Positions 8,865-22,646 of a stretch of 64,000 nucleotides of DNA are shown here, piece by piece. A program made the position numbers and the translations under genes. Under the pieces are notes generated by a model. It was not told where the DNA came from, searched no databases, and was given only the letters and a program-made list of their open reading frames with translations. Source of the DNA: Lederbergia sp. NSJ-179 (GTDB lineage: Bacteria > Bacillota > Bacilli > Bacillales > Bacillaceae_C); assembly GCF_022867885.1 (NCBI RefSeq), contig NZ_JALIFP010000009.1:62001-126000 (forward strand). Reading direction: 5' to 3'. Position 1 is the first letter of the stretch; each line of letters opens with the position of its first letter.

Positions 8865-9236
8865 GTGAAACATTTAATTGACGATGGGCGGCCTATTTTT
8901 TTACAAATAGCAGAACGCATAGAAGATGACATTATTGAAGGAACCCTGTTAGAGGAGCAACAAGTTCCTTCAACCAATCAATTTGCTGCATTTTACAAAA
9001 TCAATCCTGCAACAGCCGCGAAAGGCGTTAATTTGTTAGTGGATGAAGGAATTTTATACAAAAAGCGAGGGATTGGGATGTTTGTGAAAGAGGGAGCACA
9101 TGCAAAAGTGATCGAAAAGCGAAAAGAACAATTTTACGAGCAGTATGTCGTAACGATGATTCAGGAAGCAAAAAAATTAGGGATGACGATTGAACAGCTA
9201 ACTGCGATGGTTCAAAGAGGGGAGGAGGAAGCATGA
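8865..9236 (+). CDS. GntR family repressor, YtrA subfamily
   Basis: A 123-residue regulator with an N-terminal winged helix (about residues 10-75, with the recognition region near VPSTNQFAAFYKINPATAAK) and a short C-terminal dimerisation helix pair. This is the YtrA subfamily layout, which lacks a large ligand domain. The start is a GTG at 8865. It overlaps the next gene by 4 bases. Such repressors control the ABC transporter in their own operon and in Bacillus respond to cell-wall-active antibiotics; the inverted repeat over the -10 box upstream supports autoregulation. Confidence 0.88.
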   Translation: MKHLIDDGRPIFLQIAERIEDDIIEGTLLEEQQVPSTNQFAAFYKINPATAAKGVNLLVDEGILYKKRGIGMFVKEGAHAKVIEKRKEQFYEQYVVTMIQEAKKLGMTIEQLTAMVQRGEEEA

Positions 9237-10111
9237 CGACAATTATTGACATCCAGCACCTAATAAAAAAATATGAAGATAGCAAGGTGATCGATGATAT
9301 CAATCTTTCTATAGAGGAAAATAAAATTTATGGATTATTAGGAAGAAATGGGGCCGGAAAAACAACCTTAATGAAGCTGATTACAGCCCAGATCTTTTCT
9401 ACAAATGGGGACTTGCGCGTATTTGGTGAACATCCTTATGAAAACCAAAAAGTCTTAGAGAGAATCTGTTTTATTAAGGAAAGTCAAAAGTATCCGGATA
9501 ATTTTCGAGTCCGGGATGTAGTAGAAGTTTCCGCCTCCCTTTTTCAAAATTGGGATCAGGCATACGCCATGGAGCTCATAAAGGAATTTAACCTGCCGCT
9601 TAAGAAAAGAGTCAAGAAATTATCACGCGGTATGCATTCGGCAGTTGGCATCATTATTGGGCTCGCAAGCCGGTCACCTCTTACCATTTTTGATGAGCCT
9701 TATCTCGGACTGGATGCCGTTGCGAGAAAGATATTTTACGACCAATTGATTGAGGATTTCGGGAAACACCCTCGTACCATTATTCTATCTACCCATTTAA
9801 TTGATGAGGTCAGTAACTTACTCGAGCATGTGATTGTCATTGATCAAGGGAAAATTCTCATTGATCGTGACTCTGAGGAGTTACGTGGACTCGCATACAC
9901 GGTGACGGGTTTATCCGCTCAAGTTGAATCATTTATAAAAGGAAAAGACGTGATCCAGGAAGATAGAATAGGCGGGACGATGACAGCGACTTTAATAGGA
10001 GATGGAAAATCCCAAGCCAAACAGTTGGGACTTGTGGTTTCTCCTGTTTCCTTGCAACAGCTTATTATTTATTTAACAAAATCGAGATCTGAAAGGGGGA
10101 TGTCTTCATGA
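9233..10111 (+). CDS. ABC transporter ATP-binding protein (YtrB-like)
   Basis: A 292-residue ATPase. Walker A is GRNGAGKTT (37-45), the signature is LSRGM (129-133, a variant of LSGGQ), Walker B ends in TIFDE (E154), and the H-loop is STH (H187). It overlaps the genes on both sides by 4 bases, so translation is coupled. With the membrane protein that follows it should form an exporter of the type often induced by cell-envelope stress. Confidence 0.88.
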   Translation: MTTIIDIQHLIKKYEDSKVIDDINLSIEENKIYGLLGRNGAGKTTLMKLITAQIFSTNGDLRVFGEHPYENQKVLERICFIKESQKYPDNFRVRDVVEVSASLFQNWDQAYAMELIKEFNLPLKKRVKKLSRGMHSAVGIIIGLASRSPLTIFDEPYLGLDAVARKIFYDQLIEDFGKHPRTIILSTHLIDEVSNLLEHVIVIDQGKILIDRDSEELRGLAYTVTGLSAQVESFIKGKDVIQEDRIGGTMTATLIGDGKSQAKQLGLVVSPVSLQQLIIYLTKSRSERGMSS

Positions 10112-10788
10112 GTATTCAACGAGCCTTGAAAATACACAGCCAGGACAGGGTATGGCTCTTTATTCCGTTCATCATTTTGGGTGTAAGCTTTCTATTCGGT
10201 TTGACAATTGGGCTTTTGATTCCAGGCGTTGAAAAAATATTGATCTCAGGCTTTAGCTATATTCTCGTCTATATGTTTGTGATGGGAGTTGCTGGATTTA
10301 ATCAAACCTTTGCCTATGCAATGGGGATGTCCGTGCGGAGAACTGATTATTTTATTAGCTTTAGCTTAACGGGACTTCGCTCAAGCTTGCTATTTGCTAT
10401 CCTCTATATTGTACTTGCAGTGGCCGAACATTTTACACAGGGATGGGGAAATACTCTAATCTTTTTCAAATTCCCCTACCTTAATGATGGAAATATCCTT
10501 GAACAATTAGTCATCTACTTTCTCGGCTTTGTAAATTTCTTTTTCTTAGGCCTCTTCATAGCGATTTTCACAAAACGATACGCTCTTAAAGGGTTGTTAA
10601 TCCTTGGTCTTTCGCTCCTTTTTTTAATCACGATAGCTGTACTATTGACCACTTATTATGAGGCGTGGGTGGATCTATTTCAGTGGTTCGCGCAACATAC
10701 AGCTTTTCAATTGAGTATGTGGCTTATCCCATTATCACTTTTATACGCAATCGTTTCCTTTCTAATGATCCGGAGAACAGCCGTTTAG
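10108..10788 (+). CDS. ABC-2 type integral membrane protein
   Basis: A 226-residue protein with about six hydrophobic segments, taken to be the permease partner of the preceding ATPase because of the 4-base overlap and last-gene position in the operon. No family signature beyond hydrophobicity could be read. A shared terminator follows. Confidence 0.75.
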   Translation: MSIQRALKIHSQDRVWLFIPFIILGVSFLFGLTIGLLIPGVEKILISGFSYILVYMFVMGVAGFNQTFAYAMGMSVRRTDYFISFSLTGLRSSLLFAILYIVLAVAEHFTQGWGNTLIFFKFPYLNDGNILEQLVIYFLGFVNFFFLGLFIAIFTKRYALKGLLILGLSLLFLITIAVLLTTYYEAWVDLFQWFAQHTAFQLSMWLIPLSLLYAIVSFLMIRRTAV

Positions 10789-10858
10789 ATTTTTCTACAG
10801 CCAATGAACTGGGACACTGAATGCACTATTCACAATAATCTATTTCTTACTAGGGCAA

Positions 10859-10899
10859 AAAAACGACTTACTTAGTATTCTCCCAAGTAAGTCGTTTTT
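10859..10899. terminator. Bidirectional terminator between the ABC operon and leuD
   Basis: AAAACGACTTACTT and AAGTAAGTCGTTTT form a perfect 14-bp stem with an 11-base loop. A-runs and T-runs on both sides let it work for the plus-strand ABC operon and the minus-strand leu operon. Confidence 0.9.
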
Positions 10900-10911
10900 A
10901 AAAGTTTCTTA

Positions 10912-11496
10912 TTAAGCTTGCGCATTTTCATATTCAGATATTTTATCTTCTAGTTGCAAGGTTAAAGCAATTTCATCCCAACCATTTAACAGCATTTCCC
11001 GTCGATATGGATCCGTCGTGAAGGAGTACGTGACTCCGTCTTCTGTTTCGATTGTCTCTTTTTCTAGGGAAACAGTCACCTTTAATGGCTTTTCTTTTCC
11101 TGCTGCCAGTAATTCTTCAATCTGCTCGGCTGGCAATTGCACGGCTAAGATGCCGTTTTTCAGACAGTTATTGTAAAAAATATCGGCAAAGCTTGTGGCG
11201 ATGACCACACGGAATCCATAGTCTCCAAGGGCCCAGGGAGCGTGTTCACGAGAGGAACCACAGCCAAAGTTTTCACGAGCGACAAGAATTTCCGTGCCCT
11301 GATATTCCGGTTTATTTAAAATAAACTCAGTTTTTTCACTGCCATCATCATCAAAACGCCAATGATAAAACAGGTATTTTCCGAATCCAGTCCGCTCGAT
11401 TCGCTTTAGAAATTGTTTTGGAATAATTTGGTCTGTATCGACATTTGCACGCTCAAGTGGTGCGATCACACTGGTAACTTCTTTGATCGGCTTCAT
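10912..11496 (-). CDS. leuD: 3-isopropylmalate dehydratase small subunit
   Basis: A 194-residue swivel-domain subunit of isopropylmalate isomerase (leucine synthesis, 2- to 3-isopropylmalate). Conserved residues around [15 protein letters not shown] are present. It overlaps leuC by 4 bases and is the last gene of the ilv-leu operon, followed by a terminator. Confidence 0.96.
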   Translation of the reverse strand: MKPIKEVTSVIAPLERANVDTDQIIPKQFLKRIERTGFGKYLFYHWRFDDDGSEKTEFILNKPEYQGTEILVARENFGCGSSREHAPWALGDYGFRVVIATSFADIFYNNCLKNGILAVQLPAEQIEELLAAGKEKPLKVTVSLEKETIETEDGVTYSFTTDPYRREMLLNGWDEIALTLQLEDKISEYENAQA

Positions 11497-12908
11497 ATGA
11501 TCGCCTCCTCTTTCGTAAAGTTACGAACATCGACAAAGCGGCCTTCAATCGCTGCTGCGGCTGCCATTGCTGGGCTGACAAGATGGGTACGAGAGCCATT
11601 GCCTTGACGTCCTTCAAAATTACGGTTCGATGTAGAAGCACATCGTTTTCCTGCGGGAACTTGATCCGCATTCATGGCGAGACACATGCTACAGCCTGTT
11701 TCTCTCCATTCAAAACCAGCATCCAAGAAGATTTTATCCAATCCTTCTTGTTCTGCTTGGATTTTAACGGTTCTTGAACCAGGTACAACAATGGCGTTGA
11801 CACCTTCCTTCACTTTTTTACCCGCAATCACCCTAGAAGCTGCCCGCAAGTCTTCAATCCGCGAATTTGTACAAGAGCCAATGAAAACATATTGAATCTC
11901 AATATCGCTAATCCTTGTGCCGCCTTCAAGTCCCATATATTCTAGCGCCTGTTCAATCTCGGCCTTTTCTGAGTCGTTTTTAGCCTCTTCTGGTTTCGGT
12001 ACGCGGCTAGAAATGCCAACTCCCATCGAAGGATTCGTTCCCCAAGTGACAAATGGTTCAATTTCAGCCGCATCAATTTCGATCACAGCATCATAGACGG
12101 CATCATCATCGGTTGCCAAGCTGCGCCATTCTTGTTTCAACTTTTCAAATTCTTCTCCACTAGGGACATGTTCACGGCCTTCCAAGTAGGCAAAAGTCGT
12201 TTCATCTGGACTAATCAATCCTGCCCTAGCCCCTGCTTCAATCGACATATTGCAAATGGTCATGCGCTGTTCCATTGTCAGATTACGGATCGCTTCTCCC
12301 GTATATTCAAAAATATGACCCGTTCCAACATTCACGCCGTATTTGGCAATAATCGCCAAGATTAAATCCTTGGAGGTCACCCCTGTACCAAGCTCCCCAT
12401 TCACTTTGACCTGCATTGTTTTTGGTTTTTGCTGCCAAAGTGTTTGAGTGGAAAGAACATGTTCCACTTCACTTGTGCCAATTCCAAAAGCTAATGCACC
12501 AAATGCGCCATGTGTCGATGTATGACTATCTCCACAAACAATCGTTTTTCCTGGTTGAGTCAAACCTAGTTGCGGACCAATAACATGGACAATCCCCTGA
12601 TCCGGATGACCCATTCCTGCTAGTGGCACACCGAAATCTGCACAATTTCGCTCAAGAGTTGTCATTTGTTTTTTCGAAATTGGATCAGATACAGCTTCAT
12701 TCAAGCGAGTTGGTACATTATGATCCATTGTAGCATAGGTCAAATCAGGTCTTCTTACTTTTCGTCCATTCAAGCGAAGTCCTTCGAAGGCTTGAGGAGA
12801 CGTCACTTCATGCACAAGATGAAGATCAATATACAGTAAATCAGGCTTCCCCTCTTCTCGATGAACAACATGCTTCTCCCAAATTTTCTCAATAATGGTC
12901 TTGCCCAA
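11493..12908 (-). CDS. leuC: 3-isopropylmalate dehydratase large subunit
   Basis: A 471-residue aconitase-type subunit that carries the 4Fe-4S cluster. Cluster ligands are seen in FIGSCTNSR and in the C-terminal CSMCLAMN. It starts with TTG at 12908, preceded by AGGTGAAG, 11 bases after the leuB stop. It works with LeuD in leucine synthesis. Confidence 0.96.
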   Translation of the reverse strand: MGKTIIEKIWEKHVVHREEGKPDLLYIDLHLVHEVTSPQAFEGLRLNGRKVRRPDLTYATMDHNVPTRLNEAVSDPISKKQMTTLERNCADFGVPLAGMGHPDQGIVHVIGPQLGLTQPGKTIVCGDSHTSTHGAFGALAFGIGTSEVEHVLSTQTLWQQKPKTMQVKVNGELGTGVTSKDLILAIIAKYGVNVGTGHIFEYTGEAIRNLTMEQRMTICNMSIEAGARAGLISPDETTFAYLEGREHVPSGEEFEKLKQEWRSLATDDDAVYDAVIEIDAAEIEPFVTWGTNPSMGVGISSRVPKPEEAKNDSEKAEIEQALEYMGLEGGTRISDIEIQYVFIGSCTNSRIEDLRAASRVIAGKKVKEGVNAIVVPGSRTVKIQAEQEGLDKIFLDAGFEWRETGCSMCLAMNADQVPAGKRCASTSNRNFEGRQGNGSRTHLVSPAMAAAAAIEGRFVDVRNFTKEEAII

Positions 12909-12919
12909 TTTTCTTCACC

Positions 12920-13984
12920 TCACCTTTCAAGTTCGTTCACAATCTTTTCCGTCATTTCCGTTGTTGACAAAACTTCTCTACCAATATTCTTGAATTCACT
13001 TGTACAAAACCCGGCTTCTAGAATCTTTTGCACAGCCGCTTCTATGGTATTGGCTTCTTCTATTAGTCCAAAAGAGCTTCTGAGCATCATCGCAGCCGAT
13101 AAAATGGCGCCAACTGGATTCGCAATATTTTGACCCGCAATATCCGGAGCTGACCCATGAACAGGTTCGTAAAGCCCAAATCCATCAACACGCAGGCTTG
13201 CAGATGGCAGCATTCCGAGCGATCCTGTGATGACAGATGCTTCATCACTTAGGATATCTCCAAACATATTTTCCGTTACGATCACATCAAAGGTAGATGG
13301 ATAAGTGATTAATTTCATCGCAGCCGCATCGACAATTGTATGCTCATACTCGACTTCAGGATATCGCTTCGCAACCTCTTCTACGACTTTTCTCCATAAT
13401 TTACTTGATTCAAGCACATTCGCTTTGTCTACAGAATTCAATTTATTGCGGCGCTGTTTCGCCAATTCAAACGCATGTACAACAACACGCTCGATTTCTT
13501 CCCGACTGTATTGCAATGTATCAACAGCTTTTTCATCATCATGATAACTCGGTTCCCCAAAATATAGGCCGCCTGTTAATTCCCTGACAATCACCATATC
13601 CACATCTTTTGCAACATCCTCCTTTAGAGGAGAAACAGCCAGTAAACTTTGATAGGCTTTAACAGGGCGGAGATTGACACTTAATTCAAAATGCTTACGG
13701 ATTTGCAGCAGCCCTTTTTCAGGTCGTAAATGGGACGGATTTTGATCCCATTTTGGTCCGCCAACTGCTCCTAGTAAAATAGCATCACTTTGTTCACAAA
13801 GCTGAATCGTTTCCTGTGGAAGCGGCTCTCCTGCCTCATCAATGGCCGAGCCGCCAATCAAGGCATACTTCCATTCAAATTCATGATCAAAGCGGCGTCC
13901 AATTGTCTCCAACACAGCAATTGCTGCATCTGTAACCTCTTTCCCAATTCCATCTCCACGTAATACCGCTATTTGTTTCTTCAA
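12920..13984 (-). CDS. leuB: 3-isopropylmalate dehydrogenase
   Basis: A 354-residue NAD-dependent beta-decarboxylating dehydrogenase, from 3-isopropylmalate to 2-oxoisocaproate. The N-terminus KKQIAVLRGDGIGKEV is typical. The frame stays open further upstream, but the 25 extra residues would be encoded by the dispersed repeat. The TTG at 13984 has GGAGG 9 bases before it and gives the family-standard start. Confidence 0.95.
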   Translation of the reverse strand: MKKQIAVLRGDGIGKEVTDAAIAVLETIGRRFDHEFEWKYALIGGSAIDEAGEPLPQETIQLCEQSDAILLGAVGGPKWDQNPSHLRPEKGLLQIRKHFELSVNLRPVKAYQSLLAVSPLKEDVAKDVDMVIVRELTGGLYFGEPSYHDDEKAVDTLQYSREEIERVVVHAFELAKQRRNKLNSVDKANVLESSKLWRKVVEEVAKRYPEVEYEHTIVDAAAMKLITYPSTFDVIVTENMFGDILSDEASVITGSLGMLPSASLRVDGFGLYEPVHGSAPDIAGQNIANPVGAILSAAMMLRSSFGLIEEANTIEAAVQKILEAGFCTSEFKNIGREVLSTTEMTEKIVNELER

Positions 13985-14004
13985 ACTTTTAAACCTCCAT
14001 TGAT

Positions 14005-14136
14005 AAGGATCAAAGGCTAAGGGCGCGACATCCTGTCGCAACGCCTTTGTGACCCACATCCTGTGGGCCTAAGGATCAAAGGCTAAGGGCGCGACGTCCT
14101 GTCGCAACGCCTTTGTGACCCACATTCTGTGGGCCT
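14005..14136. repeat. Dispersed repeat, copy B: two tandem 66-bp hairpin modules
   Basis: Units 14005-14070 and 14071-14136 are nearly identical. Each holds two hairpins, GCGACRTCCTGTCGC and CCCACATYCTGTGGG. The core found in the other copies is missing. It lies between leuA and leuB inside the operon, so it is transcribed with them. Confidence 0.85.
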
Positions 14137-14174
14137 AGATTTCGGGGCGTGACAGGCACCCCCCCAAAATAAAG

Positions 14175-17283
<3,109 letters not shown>

Positions 17284-17287
<4 letters not shown>

Positions 17288-19023
17288 TCTCCCACCCCAA
17301 TCATTTCATGAAGTCCTTTTCCAGTTGGAACCATTGGGAACACGATTTCTTCTTGAATCACTCGGCAATCAATTAATACAGGTTCTGGAAGATTTATTGC
17401 CTCTTTCAACACTTCTTTTGCTTCCTTCGCATTTGCACATCGATAGCCTTTGATCCCATAAGCTTCAGCCAACTTAACGAAATCAGGCTGTTCTGGCATT
17501 AAAGAATGCGAATAACGTTTTCCATGAAACTTTTCTTGCCACTGACGGACCATCCCTAAACAAGCATTGTTGATAATAACAATCTTCACTGGCAAGTTTA
17601 GTTCTTTTATAACGGACAATTCCTGTAAGGTCATTTGGAATCCGCCATCCCCCGATATAGCCACGACTGTTTGATCGGGCGCTGCTAATTGTGCTCCAAT
17701 TGCAGCGGGGAAACCAAAGCCCATTGTCCCAAGTCCTCCAGAGGTCACCCAATTATGAGGACCATTGAAGGGATAGTATTGCGCTGCCCACATTTGATGC
17801 TGACCAACATCGGTGGTCACAATTGCCTCTCCACCTGTCAATTCATGAATCATTTCAATCACATGTGGGGACGAAAGCTTTCCTTCAGGTGAGCTAGGTT
17901 TTTTAAATGGATATTTTTCCTTGTTTTCCTGTAAATGTTGCATCCAGTCCGAAAAATCAGGTAGATTGAACGTCATTTCCAATAGTTCTTCAAGCACAAT
18001 CTTTGCATCTCCAACAATTGGCACAGCTGTTGGTACATTTTTGCCTATTTCAGCTGGATCGATATCAATATGAGCAACTGTTGCATTCGGAGCAAAATAG
18101 TCAAGATTGCCAGTCAAACGATCATCAAATCGTGCCCCAATATTAATCAGCAAGTCGCAATCGGTAATCGCCATATTCGACGTATACGTTCCATGCATCC
18201 CACCCATTCCTAAAAATTGTTGATGGTTACCGGGAATAGTACCTAATCCTAGTAAAGTATTGACGACTGGATAACCCGTTTTTTCAACAAATGCCTGAAA
18301 CTCTTTGTTTGCTTTTGCAAATAAGATTCCAGCCCCCCCGAGAATTAATGGCTTTTTTGCATTGCTCATAAGACTGACTAGCTTTTGCAATTGCAAATAA
18401 TTGGGTTTTGTTGTTGGTTGATATCCTGGTAGCTGTATGTTTGCTTCTGGATATTCGCCGGCTAACTGGGTGGCAATATCCTTCGGGATATCAATTAAAA
18501 CAGGTCCTGGGCGACCAGTTGAAGCAATATGGAATGCTTCTTTCACAATGCGTCCAATATCTTTCAAATCCTTTACTTGGTAGCTATGCTTCGTAATCGG
18601 CATTGTAATTCCAACAATGTCTGATTCTTGGAAAGCGTCTGTACCCAGTAAGGAGGTTGCCGTTTGCCCTGTGATCACTACAAGTGGCAATGAATCCATC
18701 ATAGCATCTGCGATCCCTGTCACTAAATTGGTTGCTCCAGGACCAGATGTGGCAAGGACTACTCCAGGTTTTCCTGTTACTCGCGCATATCCCTCTGCCG
18801 CGTGAATAGCCCCTTGTTCATGCCTGGTCAACACATGATTCATAGGATTTTTATGCAGGGCATCGTAGATTGGGAGTACGGCCCCTCCTGGATAACCAAA
18901 AATCACTTCTACTTTCTCTTTTTGTAATGTCTCAATAAACAAATCTGCTCCGGTTTTCATTTTTCCTTTGGCTTCAGTGGCTGTATTTTGGTTATTTGCT
19001 TCCATTTGGATCCCCATACTCAC
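17284..19023 (-). CDS. ilvB: Acetolactate synthase large (catalytic) subunit
   Basis: A 579-residue thiamine-diphosphate enzyme, the first common step of branched-chain synthesis. The catalytic region [14 protein letters not shown] and the ThDP motif from GDGGFQM to INN are clear. The GTG at 19023 with GAAAGG upstream is the most likely start; the ATG two codons later is possible. It is the first gene after the T-box. Confidence 0.96.
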
Positions 19024-19140
19024 TGTAGCGTCATCCTTTCAAATTTTCATTTTTTTAAACATATCATAAATTCGGCCATTCATGTATAAAACCTACATGT
19101 TTTCAAAAACATTCCCTAATGCCAGAAAAAGGAAGTATAT

Positions 19141-19465
19141 TTATAATAAAAAAAGTTTTTCCAGCCCACACAAAAGGAGAACCTTTTATGCAGGGATGAA
19201 AAAACTTTCATGGTACCACCCTACTTCTCAGTAAAATATCACTGACTCAGGAGCGACAATTGCCACTCATTGATAACGAGAACTTGATCATCCCCGTGAA
19301 CCCATAATCGCATTATTGCTTTCAAGATCCCTGCTCCAAGGCGATGTCACAAATGGCTGTATTGTCGGTTTCCAGCAGTACCGACTCTCTGGTAATACAG
19401 AATGTCCATTCATTTTTACCTTTTCATCGCTTTCCATATTAGAATGTAGTCTTTACTTAATAATT
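19141..19465 (-). ncRNA. T-box leader of the ilv-leu operon
   Basis: On the minus strand the T-box motif GGGTGGTACC is followed by a terminator (AAAGTTTTT pairing with AAAAACTTT, then a T-run). Upstream, stem I shows AGAGAGTCGG and CTGGAAACCGAC. The leader begins close behind the ilvD stop. A leucine tRNA is expected from B. subtilis ilv-leu. I could not assign the specifier codon with confidence. Confidence 0.9.
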
Positions 19466-19474
19466 TATATTATT

Positions 19475-21139
19475 CTATATTTTCATGACTCCGCCCGTGC
19501 TAGCGGAAGTAACCAATTTAGAGTATCTAGCTAAATAGCCTGATTTGATTTTTGGTTCAAAAGGCTTTAATTGTGATTGGCGCTTAGCCAATACTTCATC
19601 CTCTACATTTAGATGAATCGTGCGCTTGGTTAGGTCAATGACAATTTCATCACCATCTTCCACTAACGCAATCGGACCGCCTTCTGCTGCCTCCGGAGAA
19701 ATATGGCCAATGGAAATTCCTCTAGAGGCCCCTGAGAATCTTCCATCTGTAATCAGTGCGACATCCTTATCTAAACCTCTTCCGGCAATTGCCGACGTAG
19801 GGGAGAGCATTTCTGGCATTCCCGGTCCGCCTTTAGGTCCCTCATAACGAATAACCACCACATCGCCTGCCTTTACCGTTCCGTTATTAATTCCTTCTTG
19901 AGCCGCATCTTGTGATTCATAGACAACTGCTTTTCCTGTGAAAGTTTTAATCGATGGATCGACAGCCCCTACCTTTATAACTCCTCCACTAGGAGCGATA
20001 TTCCCATATAAAATCGATAAGCCCCCAACTGGACTATATGGATTATCCTTTGGTCTTATGACTTCAGGATTCTTAATGACATGGTCCTTCACATTCTCAT
20101 ATACGGTTTTGCCTGTGACTGTAATCCGGTCTCTTTCAATCGCGCCGATTTCACATAATTCACGAATGATGGCACTAATTCCACCTGCGTCATGTACATC
20201 TTGCATCGTGTAGTCAGAAGCTGGGGCGATCTTCGCTAAGTAAGGAACTCTTTCGGCTACCTTATTAATTCTGGATAAATCATATTCAAGACCAGCTTCA
20301 TGGGCAATGGCCAGAGTATGAAGAACTGTATTCGTAGAGCCCCCCATTGCCATATCAAGAGCAAAACAATCATCAATCGTTTGATTTGTTACCAAATCAC
20401 GGGGTTTCACATCTTCTTCCACCATGCGAATCAACTGTTTAGCTGCTTCTTTAATTAACTTATGCCGTTCATTGGAAGTGGCAACAATCGTTCCATTTCC
20501 AGGGACTGTGACACCGAGCATTTCCATCAACGAGTTCATTGAATTGGCGGTAAACATTCCTGAGCAAGACCCGCATGTTGGACAAGCATTTTGTTCAATG
20601 TCAAGCAGCTTATCCTCTGACATTTTGCCGGCATGGAATGCTCCCACCCCTTCAAAAACTGAGGTTAAGGTCAGTGGCTTACCATCCGAAGAGGTTCCAC
20701 CCTCCATTGGACCCCCCGACACAAAAATTGATGGAACATTCGTCCTGAAAGCTGCCATTAACATTCCAGGAGTAATCTTATCACAGTTAGGAATGAAGAA
20801 CACCCCATCAAACCAGTGAGCATTAATCACAGTTTCCGCCGCATCCGCAATTATTTCTCGACTTGGCAAGGAATAACGCATTCCGATATGTCCCATCGCA
20901 ATCCCATCATCCACCCCGATGGTATTAAATTCAAATGGAACTCCGCCAGCTTCCCAAATCGCTTCTTTTACCACTTCTGCAAAGTGATTCAAATGTTTAT
21001 GTCCTGGAATAATATCAATATATGAATTACAAACACCAATAAAAGGTTTTTCTAAATCTTTTGTTTTAAGACCTGTAGCATATAATAGACTTCTATGCGG
21101 GGCGCGGTCAATCCCCTTCTTGATCATATCACTTCTCAT
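19475..21139 (-). CDS. ilvD: Dihydroxy-acid dehydratase
   Basis: A 554-residue iron-sulfur enzyme of valine and isoleucine synthesis. Cluster cysteines are at C119 ([11 protein letters not shown]) and C192 ([10 protein letters not shown]), with a further Cys at 37. The gene lies upstream of the ilvB T-box on the same strand. It is separated from ilvE by a 243-base gap filled with a MITE-like element. It can be read from the ilvE promoter. Confidence 0.97.
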   Translation of the reverse strand: MRSDMIKKGIDRAPHRSLLYATGLKTKDLEKPFIGVCNSYIDIIPGHKHLNHFAEVVKEAIWEAGGVPFEFNTIGVDDGIAMGHIGMRYSLPSREIIADAAETVINAHWFDGVFFIPNCDKITPGMLMAAFRTNVPSIFVSGGPMEGGTSSDGKPLTLTSVFEGVGAFHAGKMSEDKLLDIEQNACPTCGSCSGMFTANSMNSLMEMLGVTVPGNGTIVATSNERHKLIKEAAKQLIRMVEEDVKPRDLVTNQTIDDCFALDMAMGGSTNTVLHTLAIAHEAGLEYDLSRINKVAERVPYLAKIAPASDYTMQDVHDAGGISAIIRELCEIGAIERDRITVTGKTVYENVKDHVIKNPEVIRPKDNPYSPVGGLSILYGNIAPSGGVIKVGAVDPSIKTFTGKAVVYESQDAAQEGINNGTVKAGDVVVIRYEGPKGGPGMPEMLSPTSAIAGRGLDKDVALITDGRFSGASRGISIGHISPEAAEGGPIALVEDGDEIVIDLTKRTIHLNVEDEVLAKRQSQLKPFEPKIKSGYLARYSKLVTSASTGGVMKI

Positions 21140-21171
21140 TGCTTACATCTCCTGTTATGTCAGTTCCTTAG

Positions 21172-21327
21172 AGAGGATGTTTAAAAAGTCCGGTAAAATG
21201 ACACTTCGAATTTCTTCGTTGGCTTGCTTTTCCGCTGCTCACGTATTAACTGCATACGTTCCGCTGCTCAAAGGCTGCGCCGCCTCGAACTTCTTGGTCC
21301 TTTTATCCTCCTTTTTGAACACGCTCT
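21172..21327. mobile_element. MITE-like element with 17-bp terminal inverted repeats
   Basis: The ends AGAGGATGTTTAAAAAG and CTTTTTGAACACGCTCT match as inverted repeats at 14 of 17 positions. They also match the ends of the 639-bp element at 54051-54689. The 156-bp interior has no gene. It sits in the transcribed gap between ilvE and ilvD. Confidence 0.7.
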
Positions 21328-21382
21328 TAGACGAAATTTAACAAATTGGCAAAGGTCTGTTGAACACTCACTACTACGGCAA

Positions 21383-22282
21383 TTAACCGACATTTAACGA
21401 TTCGTCATAAATTTTAACTCCATCCCTTACGGTTAATTCGCGGAAACTTTCTGACAAATCCTTTGTGACAGGTCCTGGTCTCCCCTCACCAATAATCCGC
21501 CCATCAACCTTTGTTACAGGAATGACTTCTGCAGCAGTCCCTGTTAAAAACACTTCATCTGCCGTATAAACTTCATGTCTAGTAAAAATACCTTCTGTCA
21601 TTTCATACCCTTTTGATTCTGCTAATTCCATAATCGCATTTCTAGTAATTCCGACAAGGGCTCCTACATAGCCAGGTGGTGTTTTCAGTTTATGATCTTT
21701 CACTATAAATATATTATCAGCAGATCCCTCTGCCACATACCCTTGATCATTTAACATTAAAGCTTCCGATACTCCTGCTAATGTGGCTTCTATTTTGACC
21801 AATACATTATTTAAATAGTTTAGAGATTTCACCATCGGACTTAATGCGTCAGAACGATTACGTCTTGTAGCAACTGTAATGATCTCAAGTCCAGTTTCAT
21901 ATAATTCTTTAGGATAAATGCGTAATGGTTCAGCAATGACCATTACTGTCGGGTTCTCGCATGTATAGGGATTTAATCCTAAATCACCTACACCACGTGA
22001 GACGACGAGGCGAATATAGCCATCATTGAGCTCATTTTGGCGGAGTGTTTTTACAACAATGTTAATCATTTCCTCTTTTGAATACGGAATGGTTAACATG
22101 ATGGACTTCGCCGAGTCATACAAACGTGTCAAATGTTCATCTAAGCGGAATACATTTCCTGAATATGCCCGAATTCCTTCGAAGATTCCATCTCCGTAGA
22201 GAAATCCATGATCATAAACAGAAACAACGGCGTCTTCTTTTTTTACGAATTCTCCGTTGAGGAAGATCAATTGTTCACTCAT
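21383..22282 (-). CDS. ilvE: Branched-chain amino acid aminotransferase (class IV)
   Basis: A 299-residue PLP enzyme for the last step of leucine, isoleucine and valine synthesis. The PLP lysine is K152 in SPMVKSLNYLNN, and the class IV signature EGSADNIF follows at 185-192. The start has GAGGGGCG upstream. A sigma-A promoter with a palindrome and a CodY-like box lies upstream, and ilvD follows in the same direction. Confidence 0.95.
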   Translation of the reverse strand: MSEQLIFLNGEFVKKEDAVVSVYDHGFLYGDGIFEGIRAYSGNVFRLDEHLTRLYDSAKSIMLTIPYSKEEMINIVVKTLRQNELNDGYIRLVVSRGVGDLGLNPYTCENPTVMVIAEPLRIYPKELYETGLEIITVATRRNRSDALSPMVKSLNYLNNVLVKIEATLAGVSEALMLNDQGYVAEGSADNIFIVKDHKLKTPPGYVGALVGITRNAIMELAESKGYEMTEGIFTRHEVYTADEVFLTGTAAEVIPVTKVDGRIIGEGRPGPVTKDLSESFRELTVRDGVKIYDESLNVG

Positions 22283-22342
22283 CTTTATTCGCCCCTCTCA
22301 TCGGTTATTTGTCAGTTAGTTTTGATTTATTAAATTGTTCCT

Positions 22343-22388
22343 ATGATACCGCGGTATCGGCGAAAGGTCAAGGGATTTTCAGAATGTT
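22343..22388 (-). promoter_or_regulatory. ilvE promoter with palindrome and CodY-like box
   Basis: On the minus strand TTGACC (22366-22371) and TATCAT (22343-22348) are 17 bases apart. The perfect 14-bp palindrome GATACCGCGGTATC (22345-22358) covers the -10 box. Just upstream of -35, 22374-22388 matches the 15-base CodY consensus at 12 positions. CodY control of branched-chain genes is known in Bacillus. Confidence 0.65.
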
Positions 22389-22512
22389 TTACCACTTTGA
22401 AAACTCTATCTTTTTTTGTATCCGTTTTCACTCTAATCATATCAGTAATAAGAAAAAATAAAAAAATTTAAAGATTTTTAGACAATTTTTTAAAACTATT
22501 TTGCAGATAGGA

Positions 22513-22560
22513 AAAACTGATCCCATCCACATAAATGAACACTTAGGATAGATCAGTTTT
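22513..22560 (-). terminator. Terminator downstream of potD
   Basis: AAAACTGATC and GATCAGTTTT pair around a 28-base loop that can extend the stem (ATCC with GGAT). On the minus strand TTTTTCC follows. A second hairpin, AATAGGCTGCC with its complement (22622-22651), overlaps the potD stop codon. Confidence 0.65.
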
Positions 22561-22646
22561 AAGAAAAGTCTTTTATTTGGGTGATTAGTTTGTGTGGTTT
22601 TTTTTAGAGAAAGCAACAGCGAATAGGCTGCCAGGGTAAAGGCAGC

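Noticed and set aside
13985-14059. N-terminal extension of leuB
   Set aside because: The extra 25 residues would be encoded by the dispersed repeat and do not belong to the LeuB family; TTG at 13984 has a good ribosome binding site.
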